Source of the DNA: Tomocerus qinae
Taxonomy: Eukaryota > Arthropoda > Collembola > Entomobryomorpha > Tomoceridae
Assembly: GCA_020055645.1 (NCBI GenBank)
Contig: CM034549.1
Location: 8,335,501-8,399,500, forward strand
Direction: 5' to 3'
DNA length: 64,000 nucleotides
A program made the translations under genes and the position numbers. Under the pieces are notes generated by a model. It was not told the DNA's origin. It searched no databases and saw only the letters and a program-made list of their open reading frames with translations. This document shows positions 1-10,125 of this stretch, one piece after another. Each line of letters starts with the position of its first letter. Within the stretch, counting starts at the first letter, position 1.

Positions 1-1244
1 TCCATTAGAGCAGACCGAGACATTATTATGGCACCCGCTGGAACATAAGGTGGAAAATAGTTAAAGGGGTACTCCGAGAGAGGCAAAAACCACTTCGTGC
101 CTGATAAAGAATAAAATCAATGTGAAATTAAAATAACTTTAATATTTGCATTTGATATCAACCAGTAGATAGTCAGGTATTTTTATTTACCTATCTTATG
201 GCGGTGTGGAGGGACGAAGAAAACATAACCTCCATACAATTTGGCATCTTCAGCAAGTTCTATGTCGAAATCCACAGGTGAGTTTTTCCAGACTTTCACA
301 GACTTTTGAGCAGAAATCCTCCGGACCCGGCTAAGAATGTTATTTGACTTCTCCTTACTTTTAGCAGTTGTATTTAATATTTTGCGAGATTCAATTGTAC
401 GTAATGAGCTGAGTAATTTCTTTTCGTCTTTTTCTTTTTGCTTTTCCCAGTATTCCGGATATTCAGTGGGATGCCTTACAAACTTAAGGAGATTCTTGAT
501 GGAGACATACATGTCGTCGTCAACAAAAAACGCGAACTGAAAATCTGAACAAGTTTCAACCAGCCAACGCATGCCCATCATAGTTTTAATTGTATTATTG
601 TAGTAAGAATCGAGAAAGTCTGCACGAACTATATCAGAAAATTTTGAGATTTCTGCAGTAATAGCTGATCCAAGCACTACATTTTCACCAGTAGCACCTT
701 TAGCTGTTGCCAAAGGATCTTTAATTGCACCTAAAAGGAAGACAGTCTTAATAGCTACATCAGAAAATCTTCTGGGAAACCCCCAGGTGGTTCTTATAGC
801 TGCGCGTTTGTCAAAATTTCCAGGGGCAGATTTGACTAGAATAATTAACCGGAAAGGACCCGGACAACCACCACTGGCTTTGTTTGAGTATGTTAAGTTT
901 GTATACATCGTGGTGATAGGATCATATGCAATTGGCTCCTTATTTCTACATCCAACAAAGCAAAACATTAGGTAAAAGAATCAAGTAAAATATTAAGTTT
1001 ACTTGGGATATGAATATCACTAAAGATAAAAAACACTGTACATCTTTAAATGTAGTTTTATGGCATATACTTACCTATATCGTTTAACGACGGAAGGGAA
1101 GTCCGGTATGTCCAAAGGATAAGAAAACTCCGTGTAATAATCTCTCTCCAATGGATGTCTGAAGACGCCTGAAATATCTATCATTACTGATAGGATTCCA
1201 AGGCATAATAAATACAGAAAACCTCTTTGATAAGCACGAGCCAT
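1..1244 (-). CDS. brn: Brainiac-like beta-1,3-glycosyltransferase, 5' part (three exons, 3' end outside window)
   Basis: Read on the minus strand, exon 1 is 1244-1075, exon 2 is 945-191 and exon 3 is 100-1 (incomplete). Introns are 129 and 90 nt, with donors reading AG|gtaagt and AG|gtaaat and phases that keep one frame, giving 341 residues so far. A short cytoplasmic N terminus is followed by a signal-anchor (residues about 9-22), as in type II Golgi enzymes. Family-31 motifs follow: IILVKSAPG, RTTWG (about 108-112), FLLG, YYNNTIKTMMGMRW (about 171-184), the metal-binding VDDD (about 198-201), YGGYVF, RHK, and KW...EYPF..FPPYV.AGA in exon 3. The wording is closest to Drosophila Brainiac, which adds beta-1,3-GlcNAc to mannosylated glycosphingolipids; that activity is known for the family and inferred here. 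A block at residues 217-292, rich in Lys, Glu and Ser, replaces about a dozen residues in the fly protein. A beta-1,3-galactosyltransferase paralogue is the main alternative. Confidence 0.9.
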
Positions 1245-2179
1245 TGCTTTGACAAATAGTTATTCACGATAAATGGATGAAATTCGATTTTCCAAGGGTG
1301 CCTGCATATTAGAGCCATAAAAAATTATTAGCCATCGTTCAAAATTCTCTCTACGAGTTAGCTAGGTATCTTATTGTAAATGCAATAGTATTTTATAAAA
1401 TAAACAGCTTTCTTTCTTACATATCAAAAATGCAGTGCAGTAGTAATTGGAGTAAAATGCTAGTGAGTATAGAGATTCTGCTTTACTATTTTGGAAGCCA
1501 TGATATTATAGTCACCAATTCCTCATCCACACCCAGTCCCATCTTATCGTCCTTGATTTCAAAAAACTTTAGTTTTGAATTCCTGAACTGAAGATAGGGT
1601 TAAATTTTCAATCTGTAAAATTAAGAAATAATCAAAATGGTTAGGTTAATTTATTTCGTATTTTGTTTTTTACTGCTGATGTACAATAAATTATCAACTT
1701 CACTCATTTAAAAATTCAGAATATTATGATAATTTAGCAAAGAATAAAATACCATCAAAGTTCGCAGCCAATAACAGATAAATCTGCCGCCCAAGGGTGA
1801 CGGGAAATTTTATGCCCATAACAAGATTATAATTGTAACTGGAATGGAAGATTATATTATCAGGTCAGAATAAAAAATGATGAAACTACTATGCGACATA
1901 TGAAGCTGACTGGTGGCTTGCTGGGCTGGACCTGGAAGGCTGGAAGGTGCAAACGGAAGTTTGATTGAAGTTGTTTTGTGTGAACCTACCGCGTAAGGTC
2001 CCCTCATCCATAATCAAAATAAACATACAGTTTATAAAGAACCGCGCTTAACATTTTGGTATTATTTATATTTGGCTATAAACGTCCGAGTGAGCTCTCT
2101 TTTTGCAGAATGCCCCTTAAAAATGTAAAGTAATAAATGGTCTAAATAAAGTCGAAATTGTGTTTATTCCTTTCCCCAG
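1245..2179. other. 5' flank of the brainiac-like gene, no gene seen
   Basis: This AT-rich stretch upstream of the minus-strand gene should hold its promoter and 5' UTR, but no convincing TATA box, initiator or upstream exon was identified. An 18-base word at 1805-1822 shares 17 bases, inverted, with 5508-5524. Confidence 0.4.
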
Positions 2180-2230
2180 TCAATGTGCATCTATAAAGAA
2201 TAATAAATAATTTTCATATTTGAATTTCAG

Positions 2231-2376
2231 AAATCATCCTCAAAGAAGACAGACAAATAAAAGACGATGCAGCGTGTATTGTACCTGTATTGGGACCCTC
2301 AGCTACGGCGACGTGCCACCGTCACCATGCAATGAACAGAAATGGGCCAACGTACTTAACCCCTCCCTGCCACTAA
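2231..2376 (+). CDS. Possible terminal coding exon, unknown product
   Basis: A good acceptor (tatttgaatttcag) ends at 2230. The following sequence is richer in GC and CpG than its surroundings and is open for 47 codons in the frame that takes one base from an upstream exon, starting IILKEDRQIKDDA and ending YLTPPCH before TAA. A second acceptor-like site (cctttccccag) ends at 2179. No domain was recognised, no upstream partner exon was found between here and the brainiac-like gene, and no clear poly(A) signal follows. It could equally be a degraded repeat. Confidence 0.2.
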
Positions 2377-2399
2377 GCCCATTTTTTAAATTCCCGATC

Positions 2400-4940
2400 C
2401 TAGCTTAATTCCTCTGAACTAGATGAATAATAATTTAAATTATTTTTCGTGGAAGCAGTGTCTCGGTTGAATGTGATTGATTGACTTCCCAGACATTGTT
2501 CCTACCACAAAAAAATTTTCTTTAACTTCAGAGTTGGGGTAGAATGCGGGAATGAAGAAAGGGGACTATTAGCTCACATGTGAGTTATTGTGTGAGTGTA
2601 AAAAGGCCCCAGGGTATAAAATGGGCAGGGTTAGAGATTTTAAAAATTCGAATTTTTGGAGCAAAATCCACCATTTTGGGGTTATTCTAATAAAAACCTA
2701 GCCGACTTGCCAAAAATAAATCTCTTTGGGTTTTTTCTATGAAAAACCCTGGGTTTTGATTCCCTGAACGGCACCGGCAGCGCATAGAGCAAACCAGCAA
2801 TAGACGTTTCCCACAATTCCAGGATAACACATGTAGGTACTGTAGTCATTTCACATTTCAATACCTATTCATGTTAAGTGGTCACCAATTGTGGGAAACC
2901 TTTATCGAGGTGAAAAACGTTCACATTTAAAGAAAAGAAAATTGAATTTTCTAAGAATTTTAAAATAGGAAAGAATAGTTTTCTACTGTCAACCAATGTA
3001 ATGTGCTCGATGAATGCTAATTTTTAAGAATTTAGGAATATAATAGTAATATATAAGTGACATAAAAAGGTTGTCATTATTACACAAGCTATGAATGGAA
3101 TTATGTGTCGGCGCCCGGCCACTGACCCAAATAAAACTAAAACTTGTAATTAATTAATTCCGGCCGGGGTGCGTTGAATGAATTTCTACCTATCCGCCAC
3201 CGTCCCAACATGGCCCGGCTGCGGTACTGTCTGGTATGCAATGCATTCACATTCACAATTCACTCACATTACATTACAGTCAAGTCTGATTCTGCTATGC
3301 TGGTATAGTTTTGCATTACATTACATCTTCCTGCTATATGCTTCTTTTAATTTTATTATTATAGCGCTATATGATAAATTATAGTACATGCTACATAGAA
3401 GCTAACTAACACACACACTGTACTACATTGTACATTACTACACTAACAAAAAACAGCTATACAAATACATGCAGAATGCAGACGAAGAAATAGTACAGAA
3501 CAGTCAAAGTACGTAGAAGGTGCATCAGCTATTAACACGCAAAGGTATGTTGATTATGTGGTACATCAACTAGGCACGCTAGCCTCGGTAATACATCGTT
3601 CTATGCCTAGTCGAGCAGAGTAGGCCCATTTGTAGGTTTGGTTGGTTACTGTGCTGAGCATTGTCCCTAAGAGCCATTGACCCTCTTTTTCTAAAGGATT
3701 GGATTGCCTATCCTACCCATGGTATTCCAAAGAGCGCAATTTATATCTATAATGCAATGTACACACAACATTTACTAATATTATAGGGACGAAATATCCC
3801 GGCCTACAGATATACTTTTCTACTGTACACATTTATTTTGACTAGGTATGTGGATTTGTATTGGATCTACTCTACTATTGCCAGTGCTCATTTATTTCAG
3901 CTTTGGAATTGCATTACATGCAGGCACACTGTGTACTCATAAGAACAGTCAAGTTTCGTCAAATCTTTCAAGACTTTAGTTAATACGGTTTAACAAAATA
4001 CAAAGTCACTACATAAAATATTTTGGTTTATGTCTTTCTAAATTAAAACCCTACAATCACGTTTTGTGCTCCAATTTGGAACTTGTAGGTATTTAAAAGT
4101 GTTATTCGGACTCCTAAACTGATGTTTATATGCAGTCCAATCAAAATTCTAAACAGTAAAATAATTGCGTTTAAGAATAAATAGTGGAATTCAATAAGTA
4201 ACTTCTTCGTATAATTTGCAAAAGATCCGGCACCCATTTGTGCGTAAACATTTATTTTTGTTTACCTTCTGAATACTTTATGGCGACATGAATGTTTAAT
4301 TTAATTGATTCATGTGATATAAATATTACTATTTTGTTTCACCTATGTATTTATTTTTTTGTTTATTTTTTGACTGTACAGATTCCAGTATGTAGTACAA
4401 TTACACAGTCAGCAGTGCATAAGAAAATTACGAAACTGCAGAATGTAATGTGAAGACGAAAAACGTGGGAAGAAATTTTGTTTTAAGATATATACACAAG
4501 AAACAGCTGAGTTAATGATTTTCAGATGAGTATGTAGTTGAAAATTCAAAGCGGACATAAACAATATGATGGCGAAGGTATATATTTTATTAAATAAATT
4601 GTTTTTACAGTATAAATTTTGTATTATGCACCGAAAGAATATTTTTATCACAAAATTTTAATTGACCCATTAGCTGTAAATTGAACTAGATTGGATATTC
4701 TCATTGAAGTCTGGCATAATAGTATCTTTAGTTTATACTGGATAATAATCAATAACGATAAGCTGTGTAGTCTGATAATGTCATAATAAGGAGAATGTAT
4801 GATGTAGGTTATAAATAATGTATATATTATTTAGATATTTTGATATAGTTTTATGAATTATATGTAATTCGAAAAAGAAATGCGAGATTTATCCCTGAAA
4901 GCTTTCAAATTATGGGGTTTATTTAGTAAAAGTTGGTATT
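2400..4940. other. Non-coding stretch with small inverted repeats
   Basis: No gene is supported here. Contents seen are a 12-bp palindrome with a CACATGTG E-box core (2573-2584), 13-bp inverted arms at 2806-2818 and 2887-2899, and GC-rich arms at 3114-3120 and 3162-3168 around an AT-rich centre. A run of CATTA/CATTCA words lies at about 3240-3285. Short open frames at 3178-3384, 4043-4237 and 4409-4651 have no splice or homology support. Confidence 0.45.
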
Positions 4941-4964
4941 ATTCAACTTTTTTACAGAGTAATT

Positions 4965-5103
4965 TCGTCCGCGATGGTCGCCGTCGTCTTTAGAATTAAT
5001 GCCCGAACTCCGAAAAGATTTGAACACGGAAACACGAGATCTCCAGGAATCGTGCGCGGTTGTGTCGTATATTCGCTGGGCTGCTACTTCTACCCGTTTT
5101 CGT
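4965..5103. promoter_or_regulatory. Compact CpG-rich patch, possible promoter or exon
   Basis: By eye about 17 CpG dinucleotides fall in roughly 140 bases, against about four expected from local base composition; neighbouring kilobases have very few. On the plus strand an acceptor-like site (caacttttttacag) ends at 4957, and one frame stays open from 4959 to a TGA at 5124-5126. No protein family is recognised. A promoter or 5' exon of a plus-strand gene is the simplest reading. Confidence 0.35.
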
Positions 5104-5713
5104 CTGTCACCTCATCTTGTCCTTGACTAGCTGTTTACGTACATATCGTATGGTATAACATGCACACTTGCACACTACAATATAAATAATTCCTATAATT
5201 ATGTGTACGTAGATGAAAGAAAGGCTAATAATAATAAATAATAACGCAGATCCAAGACGACTTCCTCCATCCATTCCAGGAGAGAAATCCCCACATTGTC
5301 TCATTTCTTTGTGCTCCACATCTGAATGGAGAACTTATAAATACATCTGTACATTCTATAAATAAGTGTGTTATGTAAGATATCCTATTACTGTAGCCAA
5401 AATATCTGCGCCGTTTTTCTGGGGCTAGATTTAATTTAATAATTTTAGTTTTAGCAGTTTTTCACCGTGGGGTTTAAAAACAAGACAGCTCATTAGTGAA
5501 CTTGAGCGTTATGGGCATAAAATTCTGTAATAATTTGTACAATCAAATCAATTATACGTAAATTGTGAAAAGTGCTTCAGTGCCAATTTTAGCCCAATCT
5601 TCTTTTCGCAATTGTCTTAACCAAGATTTAGTTTTTATGCTTTCGTTAATTTATCCAATTAGCTAGTTTTACATAATCGACGAGAAGAATTGAATTCAAT
5701 CAACCTCAACAAA

Positions 5714-5931
5714 TTGACCTGTTAATGCCAATCGATGCCAAGGTTGTCCATGTCGTTTCTGTATGGGAAGATATTTACAAGAAAGAAACATGTGCATGAC
5801 ACAAACCGTTAAATTTTGGTCAACATTGACAATTAAATTGAAAAAACGTGTCTGCATCGACAATTACCGTTTGACACAATCAAGCTAATATCAAGTTGAG
5901 AATTAATCAAGAAAAATCAGTCTTGTTGACG
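5714..5931. promoter_or_regulatory. Cluster of TTGAC/GTCAA words
   Basis: Five TTGAC or GTCAA words lie within about 220 bases, two of them as the palindrome GTCAACATTGAC near 5819-5830. About 0.5 would be expected. The cluster lies just upstream of the candidate promoter at about 5981-6022, so it may be a binding-site array. The factor is unknown. Confidence 0.25.
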
Positions 5932-5980
5932 AGAAAAAGTAAATCAATTCGGCTGGCCGAAATAATCTGAGGGAAAGCAA

Positions 5981-6022
5981 TATTTTGGTTCGCCTTAGTA
6001 CTTGTACAACCTACTCAGTTTA
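5981..6022 (+). promoter_or_regulatory. Candidate core promoter (TATA-like plus initiator)
   Basis: TATTTTGG begins at 5981, and an arthropod-type initiator TCAGTT lies at 6015-6020 with its A at 6017, so the TATA-like box is about 36 bases upstream. The first ATG of the candidate exon follows at 6109, giving a leader of about 92 bases. This is motif evidence only; both motifs are short. Confidence 0.25.
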
Positions 6023-6108
6023 CAAATGCAAAACAATCAACACGGAGCACATTAAATACTTCATATTTGCACAAGACTACACATCTTCCTTTGCGCTTGA
6101 AATTATTC

Positions 6109-6235
6109 ATGGAGGACTTTTCGGACTCAAGTAAGTAACTTAATTTATTTTGCTTTCATTTATTACAGCTGAATTAAGTAGAGCAAACAAGGAAAGCAAA
6201 GCATTTCTTTTCTACCTAGGACGTAAGAAAATGAA
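6109..6235 (+). CDS. Candidate start exons (6109-6130 and 6169-6235), unknown gene
   Basis: ATG at 6109 opens MEDFSDS and meets a consensus donor (CAA|gtaagt) after 22 nt. Only 38 nt later comes a strong pyrimidine-rich acceptor (tttcatttattacag, ending 6168). Splicing there keeps a frame reading TELSRANKESKAFLFYLG and reaches two donors: GAC|gtaaga after 6222 (phase 1) and GAA|gtaagt after 6235 (phase 2). Without splicing the frame stops at once (TAA). The phase-1 ends, after 6130 or 6222, would join in frame to the exon at 30236. No domain is recognised. A non-coding leader exon is the alternative. Confidence 0.35.
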
Positions 6236-9200
6236 GTAAGTCATGTACAAACATACTTACCTCTACATGTTACTGTGAGTGTATTGTATATATCCTATGG
6301 CATTGCACCATTTACTGTAAAACAGCAGAAGAGCAGAGAAGAGCTGCCATTGTTATAAATCGGCAGACATATTGACATTAATTCAGAACAGTTAAGTGCA
6401 TCGCTCATACTTGGTTTAGTACGCAATGTAGGTACACGCTTTAAGGTAACCTCTTACGATTCGCAGTTGGGGAGAGAACAGAAAATCGTAATACAGCAAC
6501 GAATACAATTGGTCATGTTGTTGTTCTATGTTATTGCTCTTTGCCTTCTCCATAGGTAAAGCAAAAACTTGTCCATCAGCTTTTTAGGTTTACTAAACCA
6601 AGCAAATCGTCAGGGGCAAGTCTTGAGATTGTCTGCGAAGGATAGAGCTTATGAGTAATATGAGGATTAGTTTAAGAAAGTAGGGGAAACAATTTACTTT
6701 TAAGGCAAGGAAACTTTTTAACGTTTTTACTCTACTACATAAATACACACTCTTATGACATATTCTCACATGGCTAACGCACATTCTCATCAAAGTTTAA
6801 GTTCTAGTTCTCCTATTATCTAACAGCAATTCTTTTCATCTATTGCAACATTGAAAGTTTCTTTAGCTATAATGCTGCTTCTTATACTTGCACTATTGAG
6901 TTCTAATCTGCTTATGAATTGCACTATATTTTTTATTTCAATTTACTATTTTTACAGATTAATGGAATATACTAAGTAAATCGGATGTGCCAAGTTATTG
7001 TTTACTTTTCGCTGTAAAGTGAGACAAATTACAGATAGAAGGTGATAGCTAAGACTAGCTTCTAACCATCTTTGTTACGATTTAATCTGGATTGGCTGTA
7101 GAAAGCCCACATCCTCTCTACTAAATATAATATGGAATCTTAACCGATTTGGAAGCAAAGCAAATGCAAATACAGATTATAGTAGTTATTATATAGTTGT
7201 TTAAATGAATAAAATGTTTTCTCTTACACCATTTCAATTGTCACTTTTTATTTCTTTCTTCGTAGTGCGATTTGACTTTAGCAGCTGCTCTGAATAAGTT
7301 TACGAGATGGTAATATGATAGTTAGTTTACTATTACTATTATTGCAACATTAACTTTACCCTTCCTTTAAATAGATCTATACATATGAATTAATTAGCTA
7401 ATGTTATGTTAGTGCCTAAGACATGTGACAAAATGCAACAGAAAAAGAGTTTTGTAAATTCCTTATTCTCACCTTGTTTCTGTGTGCTATCATACAAGAG
7501 AAATTGTGATTATGAGATATATAAGTATGTATGTTCATGTGGAGTAGAGAATGGAGTTTGTAATGCAGATAGTGAGAGTGTTATGCAACAGGAACAAAGA
7601 ACTGCAGATGCATCAGAAAGGGGCATTAAGTTATTATATTACATTTCTTCCAAACGACGAAGTATAAGTTGAGTAGGTTGGTGTGTGGTTGTGTAGCAGG
7701 AGACATAGACAGATATTTATGTAGATAAGCATTTTGTTATGGTACAGTGCGTACCAGATAAATCTAAAAATTCTTAAACTGGAAATTCTGGTGTCTACCA
7801 GATTTAAACGAAGGAACCACACTGTTGCACTGGAGGAAGTAGCTTCGACTGAGACTGAGATCAACATCACATGAATTTAGAGATTTTATTCTGCTTCACA
7901 TAGCTTTTAGCAGACTGTTGGGTGGTTCAGTTAAAGCCGTGGTTTATTTGGCCATGTCGAAGTGGGTGCACTATAATTTTACATCTGCGTGGTTACTTAA
8001 GATGATCAGATGATTACATGGTAAAATCTTTGTTCTTCTTAAAATTCGGCTGAGTGTGAATTTAGTTCACGTCACGTACGTTAGAAAATCTTTTTTACAG
8101 CTATTTCTCACTTGTCTTGTGTCCAGACAGTTCAAGACTACTTCTGAGAATTGTGGTGTACAATTAAATCTAATTGTTAGCAATTATCCTAAAGTATCTT
8201 ATTAAAATTGATACATATGGCCTATAAGGTCTGATTGATTACTCTTTTTAAATGAATTTATCACAAAAGTAATAGCACTTGCCATTGTAAGCATTTTTTA
8301 TTGATTTGTACAGAATTGAATAATTAAATGATATCACTTCTCTGGATTCTGACTGAACACAAAAGAAGCTTTAGGAGTTCATTCAGGCTTAACACTGAAT
8401 TAGGAATTTATAAGCATGTATATTTTGGATGTCATCCTGTTGCAGGTGTAGATTGTAGAGACAAGGCATTATTTATAGATGCAAAGTTTTGTTGAGAGTA
8501 TTAACGGATCGTGTAGTCATATAATGTGGCATTCCATGACAAGCTGGGCGTTTTCCACGGATTGGCAGCGAGGCGTGGAGGAATATTATAATATTATTTG
8601 ATTATGGCTAAATAATTCATCGCTGTTTGCTGGGCTTTGTTTTGTCTTGTCGTCCTTAGCTGTGCGAATTAGATGAAATGGTTCAACTTGATTGCTGTAA
8701 TGCTCCCTGCGTCTCTCACCTTAATTCACCTGTCATGTCATGTCTGTCAGTTGCTCATAATGAGACTTGGAGTACAACAGACAAGAGAGACCGCAAATTA
8801 GATTTAATTTCATCCATGAATGTCACCGTCATTCCGCATTCTCTCTTCGACTGACAATGGATTTAATATTATTATCCTATCATTCTGCACAACATAATCT
8901 GCACACATAACAGTGTGCAATAATCGTTAGTTGGTTGACTACACAAGCTACTACTACTGTTGTGCACTTTTTTCTAATTTGTATTTACACACAGCATACA
9001 TCTAACGTTAAAACAGGACTGGGATTAAGTACTTATTTTTGGATCTAGTAGTTTGATTATATACAATTACTAATGCATAAATTATAGCCAGGTTGATATA
9101 TAATTGTTGGGCATCATTTACATAAAGCAGACACGATTACAGCCGAATGCTCGAAGCTTCATTGACAATTTATTTCGTTTATAGATTACACCTTTTTTGC

Positions 9201-9984
9201 ATTGTATATGAATCTTAGTCATACCTGCATAATAAATTGGATTAAGTACGGTAAAGACAGGATTTGGATTACTGCTATTATTAATACCTGTACTTAGGTA
9301 CTTGATTACATTTATAGAGGGATACTGAATTAAAAGGTGCATTTTGTTATCAGATCTTGTTATGAAGTTTAGCTCAACTTGCACTTTGCTCTACAACTTT
9401 GCAAATTTTTTTCTTCGTATTAATTAGCACTACTAGTTCTTTATAATTCTTGAAAACATGTTTTTATTTTTGCTATTCATATTTCAATGGCCAAAATTGA
9501 ACTCAACAATTTATTAATTTAGTTCTTTACGTAAAGTCGAATCAGATTTCGTTTAGATTACAAAATATTCATGTGATGAATAAGGTTGCGATAACTTCTA
9601 TCGTCTAGTCTGTATTGACTATGCTATTTTATCATTGCCACGTAACTAACCTATATACTTTGTTAAACAGAGAAAGAAAATATGCATATCAAGCATATCT
9701 ATTTCATACGTGCGTGGGCTCAATCTCTTTGATTTGCTTTTCTTTGTTCGTTCACTTTTTCAACTCGAGTGAATTGAATGAACCAAAACAGACCATTATT
9801 TCATTTTATGTAACTGTTCTCTTTACGACTACCAGACAGCAATCCTACATAATAAAAGAGAGTGAAAAGAGTATTGAAAAACTTTTGATTAAAAGTAATT
9901 GGATGTATTTGCTATGGGAAAATGAACCTTGGTGGAATAACTGTGCAGAAAGGTAAAAGCGAAGGAAAAAGTAAAAGTTAGTAC
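6236..9984. other. Non-coding stretch, probable intron or intergenic DNA
   Basis: No gene is supported. Two splice-bounded open segments (6467-6555 and 7266-7309) look exon-like but their phases do not fit the neighbouring candidates. An 88-codon frame at 7406-7672 lacks splice or family support. A (TGTCA)n tract lies at 8731-8744. Confidence 0.4.
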
Positions 9985-10069
9985 CTGATCTCTGTAGGAA
10001 GAATGCAGCCAGGAGGCACAGAAATTCCGAGGAAAAAGAAGTTGCTATTTTCATTTCGTACGATGCCAT
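9985..10069 (-). CDS. Candidate start exon with a signal-peptide-like sequence
   Basis: Read on the minus strand, ATG at 10069 (context cttgacATGG) begins MASYEMKIATSFSSEF, followed by the hydrophobic run LCLLAAFFLQ. After 28 codons plus one base it meets a donor, CAG..TCAG|gtacta. An acceptor-like site (aaatatttacag) lies about 55 bases upstream and would provide a 5' UTR exon. A hydrophobic start ended by a phase-1 intron is a common layout for secreted peptides, but the following exon was not identified convincingly. Unspliced, the frame continues to 9845 as an AT-driven hydrophobic tail. Function unknown. Confidence 0.27.
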
Positions 10070-10125
10070 GTCAAGCCAGACAGACGTGGACGTGACCTAC
10101 ATTTCTAGTACGCGGAATATGCTGT

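Noticed and set aside
6467-7309. Two splice-bounded open segments (6467-6555 and 7266-7309)
   Set aside because: Each has an acceptor, a donor and one open frame, but both begin in phase 0 and cannot follow the phase-1 or phase-2 candidates upstream. Such segments are expected by chance.
9615-9956. 113-codon plus-strand frame
   Set aside because: It overlaps an equally open minus-strand frame. Composition is AT-driven and there are no splice signals.
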